The position numbers were made by a program, and so were the translations under genes. 17,069 nucleotides of DNA from Gammaproteobacteria bacterium. Lineage in GTDB: Bacteria > Pseudomonadota > Gammaproteobacteria > Steroidobacterales > UBA11654. Where the stretch lies: NCBI GenBank assembly GCA_012965065.1, contig DTSX01000001.1, positions 1 to 17,069 on the forward strand, read 5' to 3'. A model generated the notes under the pieces. It was not told where the DNA came from. It saw only the letters and a program-made list of their open reading frames with translations, and did not search any database. Below, piece by piece: positions 1 to 7,411 of the stretch (the stretch's first letter is position 1; each line of letters starts with the position of its first letter).

Positions 1-806
1 TAAATCCAGGCAATGCCAATGGAGCATGCATTGGTGATATTGACAATGATGGGGATATGGATGTTTTTCTACCAACTGCGGATCAATCCAATCGACTTTA
101 CATTAGCCAATTGATAGATACTGGTGACTTATTTTTTAAGGACATCACATTAACTTCAGGCATAGATCACAAATCGGGTGCTAGGGGTTGTGCGATGGGT
201 GATTTTGATAACGATGGACTGATTGATATTTACGTCAATAATGGCGGCCTCCAAAACACGCTGATCAACGACATTATCGATATGCCCATTTTTGTTCAGT
301 TCTACATCGCAATTGAGCCAGCGTACAACAAACTTTTTAGAAACAATGGCAACCTAACATTCTCTGATGTTACCAATCAATCAGGCGCTGAAGGATTTGG
401 TGTCGGCAGTGGTGTTGGTGCAGCCGATATAAATGACGATGGTTTTTTAGATCTTTTTTTTACCAATCGAACTTTCTACACTGGAGAACAACAGATCACA
501 GAATCTGGCCGCAATTATTTGTTGCAAAACAAAGGCAACGACAATAACTGGATCAAAATAGATCTGAGGGGCAATCGGAGTAATGTGGATGGGTACGGAG
601 CAAAAGTAAAAGTTGTCGCTGGTGATTTGACGCAACACCGTGAACACAGTAGTGCTCATGGTTACAATTCGGCCAACGACCTGAGATTGCATTTTGGTCT
701 GGCAGGTAAAGAAGAAATTGATTTGATTGAAATTATTTGGCCGAGTGGTTCAATTCAACAACTAACCAAGGTGGCAGTCAATCAGACCTTATCTATCAAA
801 GAGTAA
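1..806 (+). CDS. FG-GAP/VCBS repeat protein with C-terminal ASPIC/UnbV domain (5' end missing)
   Basis: The reading frame is open from the window's first complete codon (base 3) to TAA at 804-806, so the N-terminus lies outside; about 267 residues are visible. At least three calcium-binding-type FG-GAP loops can be read: DIDNDGDMDVF at the left edge, DFDNDGLIDIY near base 200 and DINDDGFLDLF near base 427. These form blades of an integrin-alpha-like beta-propeller. The last ~85 residues match the ASPIC/UnbV (CRTAC1-type) domain: a G-A-K-V-x-V-V-A-G segment, a HGYNSAND stretch, LRLHFGL, IIWPSGSIQQ and a terminal IKE. Proteins of this family are normally secreted or surface-bound and have no proven enzymatic role. 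The stop codon is only 5 bases before the ATG at 812 of the amine oxidase, so the two are probably co-transcribed and translationally coupled. Family assignment is firm; function is unknown. Confidence 0.9.
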   Translation, partial: NPGNANGACIGDIDNDGDMDVFLPTADQSNRLYISQLIDTGDLFFKDITLTSGIDHKSGARGCAMGDFDNDGLIDIYVNNGGLQNTLINDIIDMPIFVQFYIAIEPAYNKLFRNNGNLTFSDVTNQSGAEGFGVGSGVGAADINDDGFLDLFFTNRTFYTGEQQITESGRNYLLQNKGNDNNWIKIDLRGNRSNVDGYGAKVKVVAGDLTQHREHSSAHGYNSANDLRLHFGLAGKEEIDLIEIIWPSGSIQQLTKVAVNQTLSIKE

Positions 807-811
807 GTAGG

Positions 812-2284
812 ATGGCTATGCCCATCAATAATTCAACTTCCAAGACCCCATCAAGAGCGAGAAGATTAATCCTTAAATCTATGGCAGCCGGCGCGATTGC
901 CTCTGTTTACCCAAAACCAGTCAGAGCTTTAAACAAATCTGATGTTGTGGTAATTGGGGCAGGGTTATCCGGTCTGTATGCAGCCACAATACTCCAAGAC
1001 GAGGGATATAATGTCACCGTTTTGGAAGCAGATAAAAGAGTCGGTGGAAGAGTGCTATCAGAGCGTTCTGTACCAGGGAACCCTGAATCGGGTGGCACCA
1101 GTTTTGGTCCAGGTTATGCTCGGCTTATCGATACTGCTCGTCGTTTTAACGTTGAGTTAATAGACATAACCCCAATCGTTCCCTACTTCATGCATCAAGA
1201 GTTGGCGATTGATCAAACAATTGTGCCAATCAAAGATTGGCCAAACCACCCAAAAAATGTTCTTCCTCAGGGGGCAAAGGAAATATTCCCAAGCAGGTTC
1301 TTCCAGCAAGTAGTTAGTGAAAACAACCCCTTAATGGCTACAGACGCGTGGATGGATCCGGAAAATTTTCATTTGGACCAATCGGTATATCAATGGATGC
1401 GTGAGCAGGGATTTGCTGATAGCTTGATCAACTTGGTTTACAACACCAACATCACCCATGGAAATACAGCCAAAGATGTTTCCATGTTGATGCTTTTTTT
1501 CGTGAATGCCTTTATGAATTCTCAAATTGCTTTGGGCTTCAACACATTTGGTTACACAGCCGAAGGCGGAAATATGAGCATACCGGAAGCCATGGCAAGC
1601 AATTTAGGCAATGAGGTTCAACTGCATAAAAAAGTCATTGCCATCACCACAACACAGAACAATAGCGAAATTGTCTGTAAGGATGGATCTTTATACAGAG
1701 CCGAGCATGTTATTTGCTCTGTACCATTTTCGGTGTTAAAAAAAATCACAATTTCCCCTTCTATTACTGGGCCACAAGCAGAGGCAATCAACACCCTTAG
1801 GTCTCAAAAGCTGAATCTTTTGCATATGGTTCCAAGATCACCCTTTTGGCAAAAAGATGGTTTGAGTCCAAATATGTTCACCGATGCAAAGGCAGGCATG
1901 GTGGTTGCAGAGCGTAAGGGCTCTTCACCCAGTGAAGTAACGAGCTTAACGGCTTGGTTAAGAGGTCCTTTGGCCGATGAACTGGATAAGATGACAGAAA
2001 CTGATGCGATAGGATCTGTTATTGAATCTATTGAAACATTAAGACCAAGCGCCAAGGACCAACTCGAACCAGTGGCATACCATTCATGGTTTCAGAATCC
2101 TTACTCAGAAGGCGACTGGGCAATTTGGGGGCCGGGTCAGATAAGGAAGTTTGGTAGGAATGTTGCCACGCCGCATGGACGAATCCACTTTTGTGGCGAA
2201 CACACTGCTGTTTCCAACAGGGGGATGGAAGGTGCTATGGAATCTGGAGAAAGAGCTGCTTTAGAAGTGCTTGGTGTAGTGTAA
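812..2284 (+). CDS. Tat-exported FAD-dependent amine oxidase (flavin monoamine oxidase family)
   Basis: This flavoprotein should oxidise an amine, or a related CH-NH or CH-CH group, using FAD. Numbered from ATG 812, the FAD-binding Rossmann fingerprint VVIGAGLSGLYAA spans about residues 46-58. It is followed by the acidic strand end VLEADKRVGGRV. The C-terminal flavin motif is also present: IHFCGEHTAVSNRGMEGA, then ESGERAALE. The length of about 490 residues suits the family. The N-terminus contains RARRLILKSMAAGAIA, a good twin-arginine leader ending near PVRA, so the enzyme is probably exported folded with its FAD. The open frame extends up to an ATG at 737, but that lies inside the upstream gene. 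ATG 812 or 818 is more likely; a TAGGA sequence sits just before 818. Substrate cannot be told. The 3' end converges with the short-chain dehydrogenase gene, leaving 8 bases between them. Confidence 0.93.
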   Translation: MAMPINNSTSKTPSRARRLILKSMAAGAIASVYPKPVRALNKSDVVVIGAGLSGLYAATILQDEGYNVTVLEADKRVGGRVLSERSVPGNPESGGTSFGPGYARLIDTARRFNVELIDITPIVPYFMHQELAIDQTIVPIKDWPNHPKNVLPQGAKEIFPSRFFQQVVSENNPLMATDAWMDPENFHLDQSVYQWMREQGFADSLINLVYNTNITHGNTAKDVSMLMLFFVNAFMNSQIALGFNTFGYTAEGGNMSIPEAMASNLGNEVQLHKKVIAITTTQNNSEIVCKDGSLYRAEHVICSVPFSVLKKITISPSITGPQAEAINTLRSQKLNLLHMVPRSPFWQKDGLSPNMFTDAKAGMVVAERKGSSPSEVTSLTAWLRGPLADELDKMTETDAIGSVIESIETLRPSAKDQLEPVAYHSWFQNPYSEGDWAIWGPGQIRKFGRNVATPHGRIHFCGEHTAVSNRGMEGAMESGERAALEVLGVV

Positions 2285-2292
2285 ATTATCTC

Positions 2293-3135
2293 TCACCAGG
2301 CTAGTTGTCTGCCGTCTTCGTAATTAATAAAATGCCCATTGTCAGCCATCGTCAGATCGTCTATCACTTGCATCATTTTTGTGACGCTTTCTTCAACTTC
2401 TATGGCTCCTGGTAATTTCATGCCGGGGGTGGTATTTACCATTCCTGGAGAAATTGCAACCACCACAATATTTTTTCTTTTTGACTCAAATGACAACGTG
2501 TGCAGGAGACTGTTGAGCGCAGCTTTACTGATAGAATAGCTGTACATAAAAGGTATTTTTGGTCTTTCACCAAATGACCCTACCTTGCTTGAAAGAGCTA
2601 TGATTTTTTTACCCTGTGATTTTTCGACATTGGGCATAAACGACTGAATTAACTTTAGTGGCCCTAAGACATTTATTTCAAAGCTTGATCTAGCGATGTC
2701 AAAATCCACCCCTTTGATTTTTTTAAAGGCTGATTTGTATCGAGGAGTTAATGCAGCGTTACTGAGCAGAATGTCAATGGGTTGATCCTTGTATTTTTCT
2801 GCTAGGCTTTCTATCTGTTCGTGATCGGTTACATCCAATTGCTCGATGACCACGTTGTCTTGTTCAGTTGCTATTATTTGCAGTTCTTTAGCTTCCTCTG
2901 GGTTACGAGCCGTTGCAATCACATTCCAATTGTTCTCCGAAAATTGCTTTACAAATTCCAATCCTATGTTTCTGTTGGATCCGGTGATGAAAACGGTTGG
3001 GTTTTCGTTATCAAAGGACTGAGATTGCGGAGGGTAAAGACACAACAAAGCAATCAGGGCAGTGATTTTATATTTCAGCAATTGTTTAGCTCGGTTTTTG
3101 GTGATGCCCAAGGGGTGGGAAGCTCTCCGGATCAC
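2293..3135 (-). CDS. short-chain dehydrogenase/reductase (SDR) with N-terminal signal or membrane anchor
   Basis: This is an NAD(P)-dependent oxidoreductase of the classical SDR fold. Numbered from 3135, the nucleotide-binding loop is TGSNRNIG (51-58), with DVTD at 101-104, NAA at 126-128, a serine pair near 182-183 and the catalytic YSISK at 200-204. It resembles the C-factor/sniffer-like branch. The glycine loop carries Asn where most relatives have the second Gly. Ahead of the domain lies LLKYKITALIALLCLYPPQSQS, which looks like a signal peptide or anchor and is unusual for an SDR, since these are normally cytoplasmic. The start is uncertain. The longest frame begins with GTG 3135, overlaps the upstream gene by 50 bases and has poor Shine-Dalgarno spacing. 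TTG 3081, five bases beyond the upstream TAA, would give a textbook signal peptide. It is the last gene of a three-gene minus-strand operon. Substrate unknown. Confidence 0.87.
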   Translation of the reverse strand: MIRRASHPLGITKNRAKQLLKYKITALIALLCLYPPQSQSFDNENPTVFITGSNRNIGLEFVKQFSENNWNVIATARNPEEAKELQIIATEQDNVVIEQLDVTDHEQIESLAEKYKDQPIDILLSNAALTPRYKSAFKKIKGVDFDIARSSFEINVLGPLKLIQSFMPNVEKSQGKKIIALSSKVGSFGERPKIPFMYSYSISKAALNSLLHTLSFESKRKNIVVVAISPGMVNTTPGMKLPGAIEVEESVTKMMQVIDDLTMADNGHFINYEDGRQLAW

Positions 3136-3682
3136 ACCCTTCGGGTGCAGAGAGTTTTGTGTTTAGAAATAATTTTTCCTCCATTTGAATACTTTCTTCT
3201 GTGACTCCTGCAAGTTTTTCCCAATCTTTGGGGGTAAAAACCTTACTTTCTAAATCAATTGTTGAATGTCGGTTGGTTGCAAGCATGTTAAGGAACACAT
3301 CTAGAAATGCACGGGCTTCCTCTTTAAAAGCATGTGTTTCATACAACCCAGATTTTATTAAATTGTTTTTTGCCGTACTCAATTTCTCAATCGCATTTTC
3401 CATTGCCTGCAGTCCCTTCTTGAGTTTTGTTAGTTTGTCTAGGTACTCCTGGTTTGTTGGCTCAATGTGTGGGACCAACAGATCATGCAAAATATTGTCT
3501 TGAGCTATCAGTCGGTTCAATGAATATTCCAGATACTCACAACAGACAACGTAAAAATTCACGAGACCGGGATCGACAGCTTCTATTTCAAGTCCAGCGG
3601 TGAAGGCTCTCCTTACTTGGGAAAGGTGGGTTCTTTCATTAGAAACATGTGCTTGAAAATCTTCTATCATCATTTTTCCCAT
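3086..3682 (-). CDS. 198-aa all-helical protein of unknown function (possibly hemerythrin-like)
   Basis: I do not recognise this gene with certainty. The protein is hydrophilic, lacks a signal peptide and reads as several long amphipathic helices. It contains His/Glu pairs of the kind seen in four-helix metal-binding bundles: HVSNERTH near the N-terminus, CCEYLEYSLNRLIAQDNILH (about residues 47-66), and FKEEARAFLDVF followed by ATNRHSTIDL later on. A hemerythrin-like fold is therefore possible, but the spacing does not give a clean HHE signature and I rate it as inference. A conserved-looking FTPKDWEKLAG follows. It starts at ATG 3682, 15 bases after the stop of the paraoxonase-like gene. It ends inside the longest frame of the dehydrogenase gene, so it sits in the middle of a tight operon, which supports it being a real gene. 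Confidence 0.75.
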   Translation of the reverse strand: MGKMMIEDFQAHVSNERTHLSQVRRAFTAGLEIEAVDPGLVNFYVVCCEYLEYSLNRLIAQDNILHDLLVPHIEPTNQEYLDKLTKLKKGLQAMENAIEKLSTAKNNLIKSGLYETHAFKEEARAFLDVFLNMLATNRHSTIDLESKVFTPKDWEKLAGVTEESIQMEEKLFLNTKLSAPEGCDPESFPPLGHHQKPS

Positions 3683-3697
3683 ATTTTCTCAAAACCA

Positions 3698-4822
3698 TTA
3701 TAAGTCACAAATGAGCATTTTTTTATCATCAATAGACCCTATAAATAAACGATTATCCCATATTGCACCAACACTGGCTGTAGAAATATCAGTGCCATCA
3801 CTCAGGAATAACTCATTTTTTTCTATTTCTGTCACTTTTGAGTCCCACAAATTTGAATCATCGTGATCACGATCTACAACCGTTTTGTATTTAATTTGGA
3901 CCACTTGAGAAGGAGATGGCTTAATCTCGCCTTTTTGCAGAGCAATAAAATGCTGAATTAATGCCATGACTTTAGGGATGTTTGCCACTATCAATGAACC
4001 ATCTTCAGAGACATTAATGTTGTCTGGTGATCCATTGAGCTTTATCCGATAGATTCTTTCCAGTTCTCCATTGCTAGAATTCCTGCTAAAAACCGCGATT
4101 CTTTTTGCGGTTGTTTCTGATGCAAATATAAAATTTCCATCCTTGGAACTATTAATCCCTGAGACTTGCGATAAATTTTTCGCTGCAATGGAGGTGGAGC
4201 TTCCATCAAAATAGGCGATAGTTGACATTGGGCGCCCAAGATTTTCCTGAATCTTATCTAAGCTGCTCTCACCACCTTTATCGTTGCCCACATAGAATTT
4301 GTTTGCTGCAACCAACAGAACATCGTTTGGACTTTTAAAGAGTGGGTCGGATATTGTTTCAACGTATTTAAAAACCCCATTATTTTCTTCGGAAAAAAGA
4401 TCTATATTTTCCGGCTCCGTACCTCTGTTTTTTGGATGATTGATAACCGCAAGATGTCTTCTTCCATTGTCATCAATATAGAGGCTGATGCCGTGGGGTC
4501 TTAAATGCTCAGGTTGTTCAGTAAGTGCAGAGGTGATTTCATAGGGGCTTTTATTCAAGTTAATTTTGACAATCCGACCTTGAACATTTTCCCCGCTAAT
4601 TAAAGCGGCTCGATCTTGAAAAGAGAGGTAAGCGTACCCCCTTTCATAATCTATTTCGATATCTTCAGCGCTACCATCCATATTGAACGTTTCACAGAAT
4701 TCAGGAGTGTTGTTTTCGATGGTTTTGAAAGCATCCATTCTGTAGAGACCGACCAAAGATACAACACCAATGAATGCCACAAGGATCAATATGACTTTGA
4801 AGACTTTTTTTAGTATTTTTAT
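3698..4822 (-). CDS. membrane-anchored paraoxonase (PON1)-type arylesterase/lactonase
   Basis: This six-bladed propeller hydrolase is expected to open lactones or cleave aryl esters with a bound calcium ion. Numbered from TTG 4789, all five PON1 calcium ligands have counterparts: E42 (AEDIEI), N155 (SPNDV), N213 (SGINSS), and D256 with N257 (SPDNINV). The two PON1 active-site histidines match H99 (PHGIS) and H118 (VINHPK). The length of 363-374 residues fits. The N-terminus is a signal anchor, placing the enzyme outside the inner membrane. No ATG exists in frame. TTG 4789 would cut into the hydrophobic segment. An ATA at 4822-4820 would instead give the normal-looking leader KILKKVFKVILILVAF, and it has AAGAGGAA six bases upstream, so I set the start there. 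It heads the minus-strand operon with the 198-aa gene and the SDR, and diverges from the MFS gene. A broader SMP-30-like hydrolase is the alternative. Confidence 0.85.
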   Translation of the reverse strand: MKILKKVFKVILILVAFIGVVSLVGLYRMDAFKTIENNTPEFCETFNMDGSAEDIEIDYERGYAYLSFQDRAALISGENVQGRIVKINLNKSPYEITSALTEQPEHLRPHGISLYIDDNGRRHLAVINHPKNRGTEPENIDLFSEENNGVFKYVETISDPLFKSPNDVLLVAANKFYVGNDKGGESSLDKIQENLGRPMSTIAYFDGSSTSIAAKNLSQVSGINSSKDGNFIFASETTAKRIAVFSRNSSNGELERIYRIKLNGSPDNINVSEDGSLIVANIPKVMALIQHFIALQKGEIKPSPSQVVQIKYKTVVDRDHDDSNLWDSKVTEIEKNELFLSDGTDISTASVGAIWDNRLFIGSIDDKKMLICDL

Positions 4823-4846
4823 TGTAAGTTCCTCTTTGTGACTTAA

Positions 4847-4868
4847 AACAAGATAAATCTTACTTGTT
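4847..4868. promoter_or_regulatory. candidate operator: inverted repeat in a divergent intergenic region
   Basis: The ~73-base gap between the paraoxonase-like gene (minus) and the first MFS gene (plus) contains AACAAG-N10-CTTGTT, a perfect six-base inverted repeat with a 22-base span. The inner part includes the short palindrome AGAT-AA-ATCT. A dyad of this size between two divergent genes suits a dimeric repressor or activator. No binding family can be named and no good -35/-10 pair was seen. The pattern is directly visible; the role is inference. Confidence 0.35.
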
Positions 4869-4895
4869 ATTCAAATCTGCATCGAGCAATATTCC

Positions 4896-6275
4896 ATGAT
4901 TATGAGTGAAACGAGAGAAAACTCAATTCCTGGTGAAGAAAGGATGGGTCTAAAATTTGGACCCATTTTGTTAATGCCAGATATTGAGAGGCGGCATTTA
5001 TTTACCTTATTTTTTGGCGCTTTTTTTGGTATTGCCAGTATGGCTTTTGTTAACGTGATTGGTCCTCTCATGTTTCGGATTTTAGAAATCCCTCAGGAAG
5101 AAACGGGTGCACTTGCAGGGACACTTACCGCGGTGCAAGAGATTGTTGTGATTTTGGTTATTGGGACTTTTGGTGCCTTATCGGACAAGGTCGGCAGGCG
5201 ATTAATCTATTCTTCGGGCTTCTTTTTACTGGGCATCGGTTATTTTCTCTACCCATTGGCTACCGATTCAACAGAGCTGATTATCTTCAGGATCGTTGTT
5301 GCTCTAGGTGCCGCTGCCAATACAGTGATGTTGCCTACAGTTGCTCACGATTATGTGCATGAAAGTACTAGGGGTAAATTAATTGCCACAACATCAATAC
5401 TTAATGGACTCGGATTGGTTTTGATTATTGGGACTTTTAGAAACATGCCGGGATTTTTTAGCGATATGGGCTATGATAATGTTTTTTCAGGCCGCTATAC
5501 TGCTTGGATTGCTTCTGTTATGTGCCTTATAGTTGCTTCCATCCTCTTCACCAATCTAAAAAAAGGAGCTCCTGCCCAAGTCTCAAAAAAGGAACCTTAT
5601 TTAGCTACCCTAAAAGTGGCATTTGAGTCTGCCAGAAATCCAAGGGTGGCTCTAGCTTATGTTGCAGGAGTTGTTTCAAGGGGGGATTTATCAGTTGTTA
5701 GTACCTTTTTTTCACTGTGGTTATTTAATGAAGCCAGCACTCAAGGTTTGAGTCCAGGCGCAGCCTTTAAACTATCAACAGGCTTCTATATTACAGTCCA
5801 AGCTTTTGCTATCCCGGGTGCAATACTGATCAATTTTTTTATTGATCGAGTCGATAGGGTAATGGCTCTTGCTATAGCCATGTTTATTGCTGCAGGAGGC
5901 TATTTATACTTAGGGTATATCGAAGATCCCATAAATGCTCCAACAGTAATAGGGTTTTCCATTTTTAACACACAACTAGCTCTCACTCAGATGCATTTAG
6001 GAGCTGCCTGGCTTGGATTGGGAGAAATCTTTGCCAACATATCAGCTATCTCTCTTATTGGTAGCGCCGCCCCTGTTAAAGGCAGAGGCGCAGTGATTGG
6101 CGGCTTTAGTTTCTTCGGCGCAATAGGAATTCTTCTGGTCGCCCTGATTGGTGGATATTTGTTTGATAGTGTTGGTCCAACCGCACCCTTTACGCTGGTA
6201 GGATTCGCAAATGTTAGCCTTATGATTTTGGCTTTATTCTTGCTATTCTTTGAACGCAGAAAAAAACATTCCTAA
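4896..6275 (+). CDS. major facilitator superfamily transporter, copy 1
   Basis: This 459-residue inner-membrane transporter probably moves a small molecule by proton-coupled transport. About 12 hydrophobic segments are visible. The MFS motif A, GALSDKVGRR, lies at residues 93-102 between TM2 and TM3, and a second DRVDRVMA loop follows TM8. A long cytoplasmic loop around KKGAPAQVSKKEPYLATLKVA separates the two halves. It is clearly paralogous to the MFS protein at 9739: both share YFLYPLAT, a TRGK-[LM]-IA segment with a [IL]LN repeat, and [NP]PR after the loop. The start is ATG 4896 (or ATG 4902); neither has a strong ribosome binding site. It lies 16 bases before the ATG of a Tat-secreted DUF1838 protein, so the two form an operon. 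Substrate is unknown. Confidence 0.92.
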   Translation: MIMSETRENSIPGEERMGLKFGPILLMPDIERRHLFTLFFGAFFGIASMAFVNVIGPLMFRILEIPQEETGALAGTLTAVQEIVVILVIGTFGALSDKVGRRLIYSSGFFLLGIGYFLYPLATDSTELIIFRIVVALGAAANTVMLPTVAHDYVHESTRGKLIATTSILNGLGLVLIIGTFRNMPGFFSDMGYDNVFSGRYTAWIASVMCLIVASILFTNLKKGAPAQVSKKEPYLATLKVAFESARNPRVALAYVAGVVSRGDLSVVSTFFSLWLFNEASTQGLSPGAAFKLSTGFYITVQAFAIPGAILINFFIDRVDRVMALAIAMFIAAGGYLYLGYIEDPINAPTVIGFSIFNTQLALTQMHLGAAWLGLGEIFANISAISLIGSAAPVKGRGAVIGGFSFFGAIGILLVALIGGYLFDSVGPTAPFTLVGFANVSLMILALFLLFFERRKKHS

Positions 6276-6291
6276 AAGAGGGAGCACAAGT

Positions 6292-7290
6292 ATGAAAAGA
6301 AGAGATTTTTTTAAGAACGTAGGAAACTTGGGAGCATTAAGTGCTGGTTACACAGCCCTCAGTTTGTTTGCTGAAGACGCGCGTGCCGATTTACCCTCAG
6401 CTTATGGCAAAGCCACAGGAGGTTCTCTAACCGGTCCTTATCTTGATTTAAGGACGGGTGTTGGCAACAAAATTGCATATTCCAGATTGAATGGAGACCT
6501 TGATGAATCTCAACAAAAAGTTGGATGGTTCAAAGGTTATATAATGGCGGTAAGACCCCATCAGCCAATCAAAGATGTTCTTGGTATTCAAGGGTTTGGT
6601 GTCTCTCGATTGGAACAACAAGAAGACGGATCGTACGCAAAGATACTTAGAGAAGTTGGGCTGTATACGGATCTTAGAACAGGAGAAGTTCTAGAGGAAT
6701 GGAAAAATCCCTTGACCAATGAAGATGTAAAAGTTGTCCATATTGCCAATGACCCTTTTAATTACGTCATTGAAGACTACTTTCCACAGCCACCTAAATT
6801 TGGGGACCTCAATCGGGAGGAACTACCAAAGATTCCATTTATTTTGCCCTGGCAGCAACATGGCGAACGACTTGACATGGAAATCCACATCAATCTTTTT
6901 TATCCCAATGCACTTAATCCCAAAAAATGGGCTAGAGAATCTGCTGGACCTATGGTTCAGATTTCCGAGGCCTTTGCTTTCCACATTGATGCTGCAAAAA
7001 TGCAGGATTCAAATCTTACAACCTTGCCTTTCAGCGGAACGTGGAACAGGATCACACCTTGGTTACCTTGGATGCTTATGGGACAAACACCTGGGCATAT
7101 GATCTATGCCGCATTCATGGGTTCAGGTGAAGATCTTGAACAAGTTCACAGTCGCCAGGTTCTGGATTATGTTGAAAAACATTATCCAAAATATTTTACA
7201 GCTCCAGAAACTTATGACCCGAAGACACCCAGTCTATCAAGCTTGGAGTTGTATTCTAAAGAACAAGAGCCTGCACCCTTAAGAAAGTAG
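6292..7290 (+). CDS. Tat-secreted DUF1838 family protein (copy 1)
   Basis: Function is unknown; the protein belongs to the DUF1838 family as I recognise it. The start at ATG 6292 is well set: GAGGGAG at 6278-6284 lies 7 bases upstream, and the first residues MKRRDFFKN form a twin-arginine leader ending near EDARADL. This predicts export of a folded protein of 332 residues to the periplasm. An earlier in-frame ATG at 6250 overlaps the MFS gene and would put 14 extra residues ahead of the Tat motif. Landmarks shared with the second copy at 11076 are SRLE, EEWKNP (KTWKNP), NDPFN (NDPVN), WLPWMLMGQTPGHMIY (WLPFMEMGDTPGIMIY) and YVEKHYPKYFTAPE. The conserved Trp, Asp and His residues suggest a ligand- or substrate-binding pocket, but no catalytic motif is known to me. 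It follows the MFS gene by 16 bases. Confidence 0.9.
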   Translation: MKRRDFFKNVGNLGALSAGYTALSLFAEDARADLPSAYGKATGGSLTGPYLDLRTGVGNKIAYSRLNGDLDESQQKVGWFKGYIMAVRPHQPIKDVLGIQGFGVSRLEQQEDGSYAKILREVGLYTDLRTGEVLEEWKNPLTNEDVKVVHIANDPFNYVIEDYFPQPPKFGDLNREELPKIPFILPWQQHGERLDMEIHINLFYPNALNPKKWARESAGPMVQISEAFAFHIDAAKMQDSNLTTLPFSGTWNRITPWLPWMLMGQTPGHMIYAAFMGSGEDLEQVHSRQVLDYVEKHYPKYFTAPETYDPKTPSLSSLELYSKEQEPAPLRK

Positions 7291-7361
7291 TTATCATTTT
7301 ATTTATCAAGTATTCCTTTACTGATTAAATTAGGCAACTGAGAATCATCCCAACTCATTTG

Positions 7362-7394
7362 AGCGGACTGATAAGAAATTATCGGTCCGCTTTG
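7362..7394 (+). terminator. hairpin between convergent genes, probable transcription terminator
   Basis: AGCGGACTGATAA (7362-7374) pairs with TTATCGGTCCGCT (7379-7391) across a GAAA tetraloop, giving 13 pairs including one T-G wobble. The plus strand continues TTTGCTTT, a weak U-tract. It lies about 70 bases after the DUF1838 stop and about 20 bases beyond the stop of the converging 735-aa gene, so it may serve both genes. The hairpin is directly visible. Confidence 0.7.
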
Positions 7395-7411
7395 CTTTGG
7401 CAATTTAAAAA

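Noticed and set aside
737..811. Longer N-terminus of the amine oxidase from ATG 737
   Set aside because: It lies inside the UnbV-domain frame, and the Tat leader begins sensibly after ATG 812 or 818.
2821..3204. 127-aa plus-strand open frame
   Set aside because: It lies antisense to the SDR and 198-aa genes, has no recognisable domain and no ribosome binding site of note; it is a shadow frame.
6250..6291. ATG 6250 as start of the first DUF1838 protein
   Set aside because: ATG 6292 has a strong GAGGGAG site and begins directly with the Tat motif; the longer form overlaps the MFS gene.
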